A stretch of DNA of 64,000 nucleotides, from NCBI GenBank assembly GCA_045118975.1, contig JBGVCT010000016.1, positions 62,001 through 126,000 of the forward strand, written 5' to 3'. The stretch is from RGIG6178 sp045118975 (GTDB lineage Bacteria; Bacillota_I; Bacilli_A; RFN20; DUOF01). Under the pieces are notes generated by a model. The model ran no database searches, was not told the DNA's origin, and worked only from the letters and a program-made list of their open reading frames with translations. This document shows, one piece after another, positions 43,593-52,869 of the stretch. Position numbers and translations under genes: made by a program. Position 1 is the stretch's first letter. Every line of letters begins with the position of its first letter.

Positions 43593-44075
43593 ATGAAATT
43601 TTGTCAACATTGTGGAGCTCAACTAAGTGAAGGAACTAGATTCTGTGAATCATGTGGAGCAAGAGTAGAGGAAGAAACTTCAATTGAGGTAAATAGTTCT
43701 ACTGGTGGAAATTATAATGGGCCTATGAACACTACTGGTATTAGTAAAAGAAATATTGTTGTAGCAATTATCTTATCTATTATTACTTGTGGAATTTATA
43801 ATATCTATTGGATGATTAAACTAAATAATGAATTACTTCAAATGTCTGGTAAAGAAGGTCCTAGTGGTGGAATGGTATTCTTCTTAAGTCTTATTACATG
43901 TGGTATTTATACTTATGTATGGTATTGGAAAATGGGAGATTGCGTAGATACAATCAACGATAAAAAATCAGATTTATCTACAAGTGTTATTTTCATATTA
44001 TTAGCTGTATTTGGCTTTGGATTTGTAAACTATATCCTAGCACAAAATGCAATTAATGAACATGTTAGCGAATAA
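43593..44075 (+). CDS. zinc-ribbon DUF4234 membrane protein
   Basis: 160 residues. The N-terminal zinc ribbon (CQHCGA, CESCGA) is followed by a repeated hydrophobic motif (ITCGIYNIYWMIKLNNE and LITCGIYTYVWYWKMGD) typical of DUF4234, and a third helix. Function unknown. AAAGGAG before the start; the ATG at 43593 was chosen, with GTG 43584 as alternative. It overlaps the next gene. Confidence 0.82.
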   Translation: MKFCQHCGAQLSEGTRFCESCGARVEEETSIEVNSSTGGNYNGPMNTTGISKRNIVVAIILSIITCGIYNIYWMIKLNNELLQMSGKEGPSGGMVFFLSLITCGIYTYVWYWKMGDCVDTINDKKSDLSTSVIFILLAVFGFGFVNYILAQNAINEHVSE

Positions 44076-44466
44076 TAAAAAGCTAGATATAGAACAACAA
44101 AAAAGGCTTAAAAAGCTTTTTTTTGTTTATCTAATAGTGGCGGCAATCATGCTGGCATACTTATTTATATTTCTATTTGTTCCATTTTTAAGAATTCCAT
44201 GTTTGTTTAATTTCTTTACAGGATTAAATTGTCCTGGATGTGGAATTAGTAGAATGCTTGCTTCATTTGCTCAATTTGAATTGAGTAAGGGTATATCATA
44301 TAATTACTTCTTGGGATTTACTTTTCCATATGTACTTTTTATTTTGGGATATTGTTCCTACAGTTATGTAATGAAAAAGAAAGTTAAGGGTATTGAAATA
44401 TCATTAATCGTGTATATGATTTTACTTCTTATATGGGGTGTAATTAGAAATTTTATAGGTCTTTAA
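44047..44466 (+). CDS. DUF2752 membrane protein
   Basis: 139 residues (or 134 from ATG 44062). The signature GLNCPGCGISRML after the first helix is typical of DUF2752; three to four membrane helices follow. The start lies inside the DUF4234 gene without its own ribosome site, so translation is probably coupled. A terminator-like hairpin (44099-44124) sits inside the first codons. Confidence 0.82.
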   Translation: MQLMNMLANNKKLDIEQQKRLKKLFFVYLIVAAIMLAYLFIFLFVPFLRIPCLFNFFTGLNCPGCGISRMLASFAQFELSKGISYNYFLGFTFPYVLFILGYCSYSYVMKKKVKGIEISLIVYMILLLIWGVIRNFIGL

Positions 44467-44492
44467 ACAAGAGAAATGATTCTCTTGTTTTT
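44467..44492 (+). terminator. intrinsic terminator
   Basis: ACAAGAGAA / TTCTCTTGT stem with a 4-nt loop and short T-run. Confidence 0.8.
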
Positions 44493-44563
44493 ATATTTTA
44501 TATAAAAACATTTCTAAATATATATAATAATGATATTATAACAATGTTAGAAAGTGAGTAATT

Positions 44564-45271
44564 ATGAGAGTTATAGGAATTTCAAATAAAGGATTAAAAA
44601 AGGAAATAAATGAAGATTGTTATTTAATAGATGATAGTGTCTTATATGATTCTAGTTTTGATAGTGATAAGGTAACAGCTGCTTTTGTTTGTGATGGGGT
44701 TAGTAATTCTAATTCTAGTTTGCAAGCAAGTAAGTTTGTGTGTGAAGAGATTAGTGATACATATTTAAATGTAAAAAGCGAAAGAGAATATATTAATAGC
44801 ATTAATAATAAGTTAATTAAAAATTATAAAGATAGTCATACTACAATAGCGGGGGTTTTTATAAAAGAAGATAAGATTACCTCTGTTAATGTTGGAGATA
44901 CAAAGGTTTATATATTAAAAAATGATGTTTTGACTCAGATTAGTATAGATGATACCTATTATGAATATCTAAAAAGTATTAATGACCCTAGTTATGTTAA
45001 TTATAAAAATAGTCATATTATTACAGCGTGTTTAGGATCTAAAGTATTTAATAAAAATAGTGTTCATGTTGTTGATATTGATAATGATTTAAAAAAAGGG
45101 GATTGTATTGTTATTTGCAGCGATGGGGTAAGTGATATGGTTGAAAAAGATAAACTAGAATACTACTTATCGTTAAAAGAAGCACTGGAAGTAAGGGTTG
45201 ATAAAATCGAAAAAAGAATTGAATTCAAGGGTGCTAAGGATAATTATACTATGTTAGTAATTGAGTTTTAG
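44564..45271 (+). CDS. PP2C-family serine/threonine phosphatase
   Basis: 235 residues. NKGLKKEINEDCYLI, AFVCDGVSNS, HTTIAGVFI, NVGDTKVYIL, VICSDGVSDM and DNYTMLVIEF are the ordered PPM/PP2C motifs holding the metal-binding aspartates. It is shorter than canonical PrpC. No serine/threonine kinase is nearby, so the target is unknown. The HD-domain gene starts 11 bp later. Confidence 0.88.
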   Translation: MRVIGISNKGLKKEINEDCYLIDDSVLYDSSFDSDKVTAAFVCDGVSNSNSSLQASKFVCEEISDTYLNVKSEREYINSINNKLIKNYKDSHTTIAGVFIKEDKITSVNVGDTKVYILKNDVLTQISIDDTYYEYLKSINDPSYVNYKNSHIITACLGSKVFNKNSVHVVDIDNDLKKGDCIVICSDGVSDMVEKDKLEYYLSLKEALEVRVDKIEKRIEFKGAKDNYTMLVIEF

Positions 45272-45281
45272 GAGGATGTAT

Positions 45282-45914
45282 ATGAGGGCTGAAAGTGTTG
45301 TTAAGTATTATGTTTTTAATAATAAATTAAAACATCTTATTAGAAAAGGCTGGTTACAATGGAATGTTAATAGGGAAAGAGTAGAGAGTGTAGCTGAGCA
45401 TATATATGGAGTAGAAACTTTAGCTATAGCAATGGCTAGTGAATATGAATATGATATTGATTTATACAAGGTTATTATGATGATAGCTGTCCATGAACTA
45501 GAGGAAATATTTATCGGTGATTTAACTGCTTGGGAAATATCAAAGGAAGAGAAGATAAGATTGGGTCATGAAGCAGTAAAAAAGGTGCTTGGAGAGTTAT
45601 TGATAAAAGACAAGTTAGAAGAATTAGTTTTAGAGTTTGATGAAAGAAAGACTAAAGAAGCTATATTTGCCTATCATTGTGATAAGTTAGAGTGTGATAT
45701 ACAGTGTAAACTTTATGATGAAGAGGGATGTGTGGATTTAAATAATCTTTTAGAAAATAATCTTTCTTTAAAGGATCCTAGAGTTCAAGAGTTATTAGAT
45801 AGTGGTTATAGTTGGAGTAAAATGTGGATTAACTATGATAAAAATAAATATATGGATGATGAAAATTTTCTTGAAGTTTTGGAATATGTAGAAAATAATG
45901 ATATATCTATATAG
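45282..45914 (+). CDS. HD-domain phosphohydrolase (YfbR/HDDC2-like)
   Basis: 210 residues. H (VAEHIYGV), HE (AVHELEEIFIGDLTA) and the later D (CDKLECDIQ) follow the HD pattern of YfbR-like 5'-deoxynucleotidases, which remove phosphate from deoxynucleoside monophosphates. The ATG at 45282 follows AGGAGG by 6 bp; the longer frame starts inside the PP2C gene. It is probably co-transcribed with PP2C. Confidence 0.82.
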   Translation: MRAESVVKYYVFNNKLKHLIRKGWLQWNVNRERVESVAEHIYGVETLAIAMASEYEYDIDLYKVIMMIAVHELEEIFIGDLTAWEISKEEKIRLGHEAVKKVLGELLIKDKLEELVLEFDERKTKEAIFAYHCDKLECDIQCKLYDEEGCVDLNNLLENNLSLKDPRVQELLDSGYSWSKMWINYDKNKYMDDENFLEVLEYVENNDISI

Positions 45915-45926
45915 GGGAGGGATATT

Positions 45927-46808
45927 ATGGAGTATTTACTTGAAGCAGATCATTTAGTTAAAACTTATGGTAATGTATCTGCGGTAGATAATGTTAGTTT
46001 TGTGATTGAACCTGGTAAAGTATATGGCTTGTTAGGACCTAATGGTGCTGGTAAGACTACACTTATGAAATTAATGACTAATGTAATAAAGAAAACTGGG
46101 GGAGAAATTAAAAGTAAAGAAAATTTAAAGATTGCTTATCTAGTTGATGTGCCTACATTTTATGAGTATATGAAGGTTGAAGAATTCTTGAGAATGTTAA
46201 TTGAAATTAATAAAATTGAGGATATAGAGGGAAGACTTTCTTATTTGCTTGATTTAGTAAATCTTAATGAACATAGATCAAAATTTATAAAACAATTATC
46301 TAGAGGTTTAAGACAAAAACTTGGAATTGCTTCAATACTTGTTAGTAATGTTGATTTGCTTATTTTAGATGAACCAGTAAGTGCACTAGATCCGATTGGT
46401 AGAAAAGAAATATTTGACATTATAGAGTCACTAAAAGGAAAAGTAACAATTATTTTTTCTAGTCATATTTTAAGTGATATTGAAAATATTTGTGATCATG
46501 TAATTTTGATGAATAAAGGAAAAGTAGTTTTAGATGATGAATGTGCTAATTTGATGTATGCTGGAAATTATTTATTAGTTAAAACAGAGTCAAGAGAAGA
46601 TATTATAAAACTTAAAGAGGAGTATCCAGAAGCAAAGTTTTCTTCTAGAATAGAAAATACAATCGAACTTGCTTTTGAAAATTTAACAGATACTGAACTT
46701 GATGTTTTAAAAAAGGCAAAGAAACTTGGTGTGGAAATATCTTTGCTTACTATAAAGAAAGAGACTTTAGAAGATATTTTTGTAAAGAAGGTGATGTCTC
46801 GTGGCTAA
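45927..46808 (+). CDS. ABC exporter ATP-binding protein
   Basis: 293 residues. Walker A GPNGAGKTT, signature LSRGLRQKLG, Walker B LLILDEPVSALD, switch His in SSHILSD. The C-terminal 70 residues are the usual extra domain of ABC-2 exporter ATPases. Partner of the permease at 46801, with an 8-bp overlap. The substrate is unknown. Confidence 0.92.
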   Translation: MEYLLEADHLVKTYGNVSAVDNVSFVIEPGKVYGLLGPNGAGKTTLMKLMTNVIKKTGGEIKSKENLKIAYLVDVPTFYEYMKVEEFLRMLIEINKIEDIEGRLSYLLDLVNLNEHRSKFIKQLSRGLRQKLGIASILVSNVDLLILDEPVSALDPIGRKEIFDIIESLKGKVTIIFSSHILSDIENICDHVILMNKGKVVLDDECANLMYAGNYLLVKTESREDIIKLKEEYPEAKFSSRIENTIELAFENLTDTELDVLKKAKKLGVEISLLTIKKETLEDIFVKKVMSRG

Positions 46809-47571
46809 TTTTAAAATATTATTAAAAAAGAATTTTTTGGAATTAAAACGAACTAAGAAATGGTTTATATTTATTGGCGTATTTGCTTTCTTATCTATTG
46901 TGAGTGCTTTGTTTGCTAAATATTTGCTTGCACTTATAACACCAGTATTTGAAATGATGGGAATTGTTATTGAATTTGAACCTACAATTGCTGATTCATA
47001 TGCTCAATTTACAGCCAACATGGGAGAAACAGCATACTTGTTGATTGTAATCATGTTTTCGGCACTTCTTATAAAAGAAAAAACTGCGGGGACTTATTAT
47101 ATTTTGAAGAACAATGGTGTAAAAGAAAGCGAGATTGTATTAGCAGAATATCTAACTAAGCTTATATTAATAACAGTTTCATATTTAGCTAGTATATTAG
47201 TTTTTGTTATTTGCAATCTTATTTTATTTAATTCTTATACAGGCTATAGAGGAGTAATATCTTTGATATTTATCTATTTATTGTTAGTGTTTGCGTTGAC
47301 TTTTGCTTTCTTTGTTTCAAGTGTTGTTAAAAAGAAATCGATTGGATATGTATTGGGAATAGTATCTTATTTTGTGCTGCCTATTCTTTCTACGATTCCT
47401 AAGATAAATGTTGCTACTCCTTTCTATACACTTACTTTAGCAAATAATGTAATGGTAGATCTTGAACATGTATGGGCTGATTATTTGATTAATGGATTTG
47501 CTACAATAGCATTAATTGTAACTATGGTTTTTGCAAGCATATATTTCTTTAAAGAAAGAGTAGATAATTAA
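46801..47571 (+). CDS. ABC-2 type exporter permease
   Basis: 256 residues, six membrane helices. The GTG start at 46801 lies within the ATPase gene and after AAGGTGATG. The second loop holds polar GETAYLL and KTAGTYYILKNNG, common in ABC-2 permeases. The last base of its stop is the start of the next gene. Confidence 0.88.
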   Translation: MANFKILLKKNFLELKRTKKWFIFIGVFAFLSIVSALFAKYLLALITPVFEMMGIVIEFEPTIADSYAQFTANMGETAYLLIVIMFSALLIKEKTAGTYYILKNNGVKESEIVLAEYLTKLILITVSYLASILVFVICNLILFNSYTGYRGVISLIFIYLLLVFALTFAFFVSSVVKKKSIGYVLGIVSYFVLPILSTIPKINVATPFYTLTLANNVMVDLEHVWADYLINGFATIALIVTMVFASIYFFKERVDN

Positions 47572-47828
47572 TGGATAAAGAAATATATGGTATAAATGAG
47601 GCAGTTTTCTTATTAAAAGAGGGAAACAAGTTAAAAGATATTCATTCTAGTGTATTTATTTTAAAAAAGGGTAGAGTTTATATTTACTCTTTACAATCTT
47701 CCTATAGTTTGAAAATGGATGAGTTTGTAAACTTATACAAAGAAAGTAAATTTGTTATCTTTGTAGATGATGAAGAGGGAATAGATGCAAAAAAGGATGA
47801 AGAATATTATAGCTATAAACATAAATAG
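47571..47828 (+). CDS. uncharacterised small protein of the ABC operon
   Basis: 85 residues, acidic, mixed alpha/beta, not recognised. It starts in a TAATG overlap with the permease, so it is co-translated with it. It ends in a terminator. It may be a small accessory protein of the exporter. Confidence 0.65.
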   Translation: MDKEIYGINEAVFLLKEGNKLKDIHSSVFILKKGRVYIYSLQSSYSLKMDEFVNLYKESKFVIFVDDEEGIDAKKDEEYYSYKHK

Positions 47829-47850
47829 GGTCGAATATTGACCCTTTTTT
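47827..47850 (+). terminator. intrinsic terminator
   Basis: AGGGTC / GACCCT stem, 7-nt loop, six T. Confidence 0.85.
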
Positions 47851-47894
47851 GTTTAATAATATAGAATATAATTAGGTATTATGGGGTGATTCAT

Positions 47895-49220
47895 ATGAAT
47901 ATATTTTTATCTATACTAGTAACTTTGTTACTATTTGCACTTGGATTTGGGGTTTATATTTTAATTCCTTTCAAAAAGAAAAAGGGACAAATAATTGTGA
48001 CCTCTATTTGTGTTGCACTAGCAGTAATAATGATATTTGTTCCTGCGACTTTTATTTGTTCGATTACGATTCCTTTCATTAATCTTAGTGCAGATGATAT
48101 GATTCATGCATTTTTAGAATCTAGTGAACAATATGGTTATATTACTACAGTTACAAGTGATTTTGGACCAAAGATGATTTCAATGGTACAAAATATTATA
48201 AAGTCATCTGTGGTATTTGTAATGGAGGGAATCATTTTATTATTTGCCTCTTTAATTACCACAATTATTTATTTAGCCAAAAAGCAACAAGGCAAAAAGA
48301 AAGTTGGACGTGCAATCTTTGCAAATTTAGGATGCTTTTTGATGAGTATTGTTTTCATGCTTGTTCCTGTATATACAGTTTCAAATATCTATGTGAATAT
48401 GAATAAAGCTTTGGGTACAGGAGAAGATGCTTTATATTCTAAATATCCTGAATTTGAAAAATATGCTCCTATACTTAATTTGCTTGATAAGATTTCTGTA
48501 ATTAGCGATACTGATTTTGCAATTGGTGAAGTTCCTTTGCTTGCTGCAGATGCCTTCAGTAATGGTGCTGCTTCTGCTATGTCTGAGGAGTTAGTTAGTG
48601 TTGATGAAATTATGTATCATTTTGAAAAGTCTGGTATGGCAAAAATATATGCTGAGTCATTTAAGTTTTCTGATACTAATGAAGAAACTTTTGATTTCGA
48701 TGCAATGGGAACTGTAATTGGAATTACTTTAGAGTCTAGATTATATGGTGACATATCTTTAGCATTTTTAAATGATATAGCTACTTGTTTTGAAAGACAA
48801 CTTAAGATAGATACAGGTAATCAAAATGTTGATTTGCATTTTACAAAAGAAGAGTTTAAAGCTCAATATTTAGAAATAATGGATATGTTAAAATTTGTTG
48901 TGGAATTAGATTTAATAAATAGATTAAATGGATTCTTTGATCCAAATAAGACATATGGAGAGTTATTCTCTGAAGTTACTTCAGTAGCTCAAGATTTATT
49001 ACTAGATGCTAATAATAGACATCAATTATTAAATAAAATTTTGAATTACCAATTTATTAAGGATGTTAGTGCATACTTAGATGTAGAAATTAGTTTGGTA
49101 AGTGCAATTTATGCTTGTATGAGACTATATACTGTAATGGATTATTGGAAGAGTGAATATACAGGAAGCGATTTATACAATGTATCAAAGAAATTCTTAG
49201 AAGCAAGGGAGATGTTGTAA
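47895..49220 (+). CDS. large membrane protein with CvpA-like N-terminus
   Basis: 441 residues. Four hydrophobic helices in the first 170 residues are followed by a large soluble helical domain (about residues 180-441). The layout is similar to the gene at 51040 and is loosely CvpA-like. Function unknown. The start is 47895 after GGGGTGAT. The patatin gene follows with no gap and a TTG start. Confidence 0.6.
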   Translation: MNIFLSILVTLLLFALGFGVYILIPFKKKKGQIIVTSICVALAVIMIFVPATFICSITIPFINLSADDMIHAFLESSEQYGYITTVTSDFGPKMISMVQNIIKSSVVFVMEGIILLFASLITTIIYLAKKQQGKKKVGRAIFANLGCFLMSIVFMLVPVYTVSNIYVNMNKALGTGEDALYSKYPEFEKYAPILNLLDKISVISDTDFAIGEVPLLAADAFSNGAASAMSEELVSVDEIMYHFEKSGMAKIYAESFKFSDTNEETFDFDAMGTVIGITLESRLYGDISLAFLNDIATCFERQLKIDTGNQNVDLHFTKEEFKAQYLEIMDMLKFVVELDLINRLNGFFDPNKTYGELFSEVTSVAQDLLLDANNRHQLLNKILNYQFIKDVSAYLDVEISLVSAIYACMRLYTVMDYWKSEYTGSDLYNVSKKFLEAREML

Positions 49221-49976
49221 TTGACAAAGAAAATAGGATTAGTACTAGCTGGTGGTGGAGCTAGAGGCGGGTATGAAATCGGTGCATTAAAAGCACTTGA
49301 AGAATTAGGATTTAAATATGATGTTATAACTGGAACATCTGTTGGAGCATTAAATGCCCTAATGCTTTTGTCTAACAAAAAAGAAATTTTGTATAACATG
49401 TGGGAGACTTTAGACTATGATACTGTTATAGATCATAAGTATAAGTGGAAAAACAAATCTTTAGAAACTATGATTAAAGCACCTTTGTGTAATGGTTTTT
49501 CTATTGCACCACTTGAGAAAATCATTCTAGAAAATATCGATGAAGAAGCAATTAGAAATAACCCAATTAAATGTGGTGTTGTCTTTACAGAGAGAATATT
49601 TAAATATAGAAGTGCTAAGGTTGAAGAGATGGAAGAGGGATGCATTGCTAACTATCTTCTTACAAGTTGTTCTGCCCATCCATTCTTAAAAAGAAGAGTA
49701 GTAAATGGAAAAAAATGTAGAGATGGTTGGTTTAGTGATAATGTTCCAGTAAATTTAGCACTTGAGTTAGGTGCTGAAAAAATATTGGCAATGGATATCA
49801 TGTGGGGTATTAATAAAAAAGTTAGTAAAGACACTGACATTTATTATTTAAGGCCAAGCAAAAAAATGAAATTCTTTTTAAACTTTTCAAATGATGTTGT
49901 AAAAGAAGCAATAGAAATGGGATATAACGATGTTATGAATAAAAAAGAGGAAATTTTAAATTTCCTCAATAATTAG
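49221..49976 (+). CDS. patatin-like phospholipase
   Basis: 251 residues. The oxyanion loop GGGARGGYEIG, nucleophile elbow GTSVGALNA and acid DGWFSDNVP give a Ser-Asp dyad (the usual DGG/DGA is DGW here). It probably cleaves acyl chains from lipids at the cytoplasmic side. TTG start at 49221 after GGGAGATG, directly abutting the upstream membrane-protein stop. The last 21 bp overlap the convergent RluA gene. Confidence 0.88.
   Translation: MTKKIGLVLAGGGARGGYEIGALKALEELGFKYDVITGTSVGALNALMLLSNKKEILYNMWETLDYDTVIDHKYKWKNKSLETMIKAPLCNGFSIAPLEKIILENIDEEAIRNNPIKCGVVFTERIFKYRSAKVEEMEEGCIANYLLTSCSAHPFLKRRVVNGKKCRDGWFSDNVPVNLALELGAEKILAMDIMWGINKKVSKDTDIYYLRPSKKMKFFLNFSNDVVKEAIEMGYNDVMNKKEEILNFLNN
49947..49967. 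terminator. hairpin inside two overlapping convergent genes
   Basis: GAGGAAATTT-T-AAATTTCCTC. With the A-run at 49941-49946 it forms a terminator for the minus strand. The RluA stop codon and the last patatin codons lie inside it. Confidence 0.7.
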
Positions 49977-50936
49977 ATTGTGATCAAACAAATCATTTAA
50001 AATTGATTTTTGTTTATCTTTTAAAGGAGCTATAAATGTTTTATTTGATAAATAAGACAAGGCTCCTTTTATATTTGAAAAAGTTATAGAGTAAGAGTGT
50101 AAAAATTGATACTTATAATTAAATGATTTTTGGAAATCTTTGTTAGATGCAAAGTTGCCATACTTGTCATCATTTACAAGTGGGTAGTTAATATGAGCCA
50201 TATGCACTCTTATTTGATGGGTTCTTCCTGTATATATTGCAACTTTTAATAGAGAATATTTATCATTACTAGCAAGGGGATAATATTTGGTTAAAGCAGG
50301 TAGTCCTGAAGAGGATACTTTAACAAATTTATCCTTTTCATTTTTTAATAATGGTGCATCAATAGTCCCATTACAATTAACTTTTCCATTAACTAGGGCA
50401 ATATATTCTTTTAGTAAATTATCTTTATTTTTAAATAACTCTAGTAGTTCTTTACTGGCGTTTAAGTTTTTTGCTGCAATAATTGCTCCTGATGTATTTC
50501 TATCAAGGCGATGAACGCATGAGGGAGTAAATAAGTCTGTTTCACTATATTCTCCTTTATTTTTTAAATAATTTAAGATGTCATTGTTTAGTGTGTTGGT
50601 TTTTGTGTTTTCTTCGCCCTCATGTACCAAAATTCCTGGATCTTTATTGATAATTAAAATATTTTCATCTTCATAAATTATATCGAGCTTATTTGTGCTT
50701 GAGGCAAGAATATTTTTAGAATTAAATTCATTCAAAGTCTCTTCGTTAGCATAGATAGTAATTTCATCATTTGCACAAATAATATAACTAATATCTACTC
50801 GTTTATTGTTAACTTTTATGTCTTTTTTTCTAAAAAGTTTATAGATGTAGCTAAGAGGGGCATTATTAAGATATTTACGGATGTATTTATCTATTCTTTG
50901 GCCTTCTTCATTTGATTTTACAACAATTTTTCTCAT
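49956..50936 (-). CDS. RluA-family 23S rRNA/tRNA pseudouridine synthase
   Basis: 326 residues. An N-terminal S4 domain (QRIDKYIRKYLNN, SYIYKLFRKKDIKVN) precedes the catalytic domain with HRLDRNTSG (catalytic Asp) and GRTHQIRVH. It isomerises uridine to pseudouridine in structured RNA; the exact site cannot be told. The start 50936 follows GGTGAAAATA. It is on the minus strand between two envelope genes. Confidence 0.9.
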   Translation of the reverse strand: MRKIVVKSNEEGQRIDKYIRKYLNNAPLSYIYKLFRKKDIKVNNKRVDISYIICANDEITIYANEETLNEFNSKNILASSTNKLDIIYEDENILIINKDPGILVHEGEENTKTNTLNNDILNYLKNKGEYSETDLFTPSCVHRLDRNTSGAIIAAKNLNASKELLELFKNKDNLLKEYIALVNGKVNCNGTIDAPLLKNEKDKFVKVSSSGLPALTKYYPLASNDKYSLLKVAIYTGRTHQIRVHMAHINYPLVNDDKYGNFASNKDFQKSFNYKYQFLHSYSITFSNIKGALSYLSNKTFIAPLKDKQKSILNDLFDHNLIIEEI

Positions 50937-51039
50937 TATTTTCACCGATTAACATTATACATCAAAGATGTATCTATAAAAATTATATTGGCACTTTTTT
51001 ATCTCTATGATAAAATATGGGTGGTTAGGAGTAGGGAAG

Positions 51040-52869
51040 ATGAACGTAGTTTATAGAAGTATATCTTTCATAACAAGCCTTCTAATCCTTTTTTTGACTT
51101 TATTAATCGTATATAAAAGAGGTAAAAAAAGAGGTATTAAAAAGGCACTTTACAGGACTACATACATTTCTTTGTGTGTTGTTCTATCTTTTGTCATTGC
51201 TCCATATTTAACGGATTTTATTTTGAATTTGAATTTGTATCCACTAGGTTTGGGCCTTCATTATAATGGATTGAATTTTTATCGTATTATTGATTTTATT
51301 GAAGAGGTTATAGTGCATAATGATATTTTAAATGATATCTATAATGTTTTCCCTAACTTGAAAAGTCTATTAATCGACTTCCCTCATGTTATATTTATTC
51401 CTTTTGTCTATGTATTTGCATTTTTCTCTATAACAATCATTTTATTGCCTTTGTATAAGTATCTTAGTTACAGGCGCAATAGAAGAACTCTATATGAGGT
51501 AGAAAAAAGAAACAAAGGTGGAGTTTGGGCGGGAATTATTTCAGTTGTTCAAATGATTTTTATTGTTTCTATTGTTCTAACACCGATTAATGGTTTAGTT
51601 AGAGTATATGCACAAAGTAAAAAAAACAATTTATCTGCAGATGAAAATGTTTGTGCTCAAAATGAACTTTTAGCAAAGTATGAAGCTGCGTGTTTAGCAA
51701 TTGAGGGATATGATAGTAGTTTGTTTTCTATTATGAGTAAGAATCCATTGAATTCTTTTGTTTATGATTCACTTACTAGAGTTGAATATGGAGAGATGCA
51801 AACTACTTTTTCTAGTGAATTAACTAATATCGCTAGAGTTGGTATTGTTTTAAATAAGACAGGAATACTTGATGCTATGAATACGGAAATAAAAGATTTT
51901 TCTGATATTGCAAAACTTAACCTTAAGGGAATTAGTATTCAAGATATTGATATGATTATTGCAGCCTTTGAAGAATCTACATACAGTAGAGAGGTATTAG
52001 AGGATGTTTATGAGTTTGCAAGAGATTATCTTAATGTTTTATTACGGGATGAATTGCGTGTAGATGTTTATGTTGATTTATCTTATTCAGAGTTAATAGA
52101 AGAATTGAGAATTATTCTCCTTACAATCAATTTAATATTAGAAAATGAAGGATATATAGACAATATCTATCGTATCTATAAAATTATAGAAGATTATGAA
52201 AATAGTAGTCAAAGTGATGAAGAGGGCATTAGAATGTTCTTTACAATTGCTCATACAGTTGATTTAGAGGCTTTAACTGCAATTTATGATCTTCTTAGTA
52301 AGTCTAGAATTTATAGAACTGTAATTCCTAGTTTACTCCAATATGCTTTATCTACGATTGATGTTTACGTGACAATGACTGCAGATCCAGATGAATTAGA
52401 TACTACAATTAGGTTGTTATTTGGATTAGTTGAGATTATTAAAAAACATCACACATATAACATTTTTAAACTGCTTGCTTATTTAAATTATGAAGAAGTT
52501 CAATATTTAGCTAAGGTTGTAAGCTATATGTGTAATAGTAAAACAATGAGAACATTCTTCTTTGATCTTGCTAATTATGGAATTAATAGTGCAGGGTTAA
52601 AGTTAGATATTCCAACTGAATTAATATTTGAAGTTAAAGATTGGACTAGGGAGTTATTGCTGGGTCAGATTGTTATAAGAATTTTATATGAAGAGATGAT
52701 GTATGGATATATAGACTACGATCTTGCATGGTATGGACTTACTCATTATAGTAATACAGTTGTCTTTGATTATGCATGGAGAATGGGAATAAGTATGCTA
52801 CCGGATGTATTTAAAATGTGGATAGCAGGAAAGGATTATAAATATTTGGTGGGTGAATATGTTGTATAA
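51040..52869 (+). CDS. large membrane protein with CvpA-like N-terminus
   Basis: 609 residues. Helices at about 5-25, 40-62, 120-145 and 175-200 are followed by a long helical soluble part of about 400 residues. Not recognised. The start at 51040 follows TAGGAGTAGGGAAG; the longer frame from 51007 overlaps the -10 region (TAAAAT near 51014). The next gene overlaps by 11 bp. Its layout resembles the gene at 47895. Confidence 0.62.
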   Translation: MNVVYRSISFITSLLILFLTLLIVYKRGKKRGIKKALYRTTYISLCVVLSFVIAPYLTDFILNLNLYPLGLGLHYNGLNFYRIIDFIEEVIVHNDILNDIYNVFPNLKSLLIDFPHVIFIPFVYVFAFFSITIILLPLYKYLSYRRNRRTLYEVEKRNKGGVWAGIISVVQMIFIVSIVLTPINGLVRVYAQSKKNNLSADENVCAQNELLAKYEAACLAIEGYDSSLFSIMSKNPLNSFVYDSLTRVEYGEMQTTFSSELTNIARVGIVLNKTGILDAMNTEIKDFSDIAKLNLKGISIQDIDMIIAAFEESTYSREVLEDVYEFARDYLNVLLRDELRVDVYVDLSYSELIEELRIILLTINLILENEGYIDNIYRIYKIIEDYENSSQSDEEGIRMFFTIAHTVDLEALTAIYDLLSKSRIYRTVIPSLLQYALSTIDVYVTMTADPDELDTTIRLLFGLVEIIKKHHTYNIFKLLAYLNYEEVQYLAKVVSYMCNSKTMRTFFFDLANYGINSAGLKLDIPTELIFEVKDWTRELLLGQIVIRILYEEMMYGYIDYDLAWYGLTHYSNTVVFDYAWRMGISMLPDVFKMWIAGKDYKYLVGEYVV

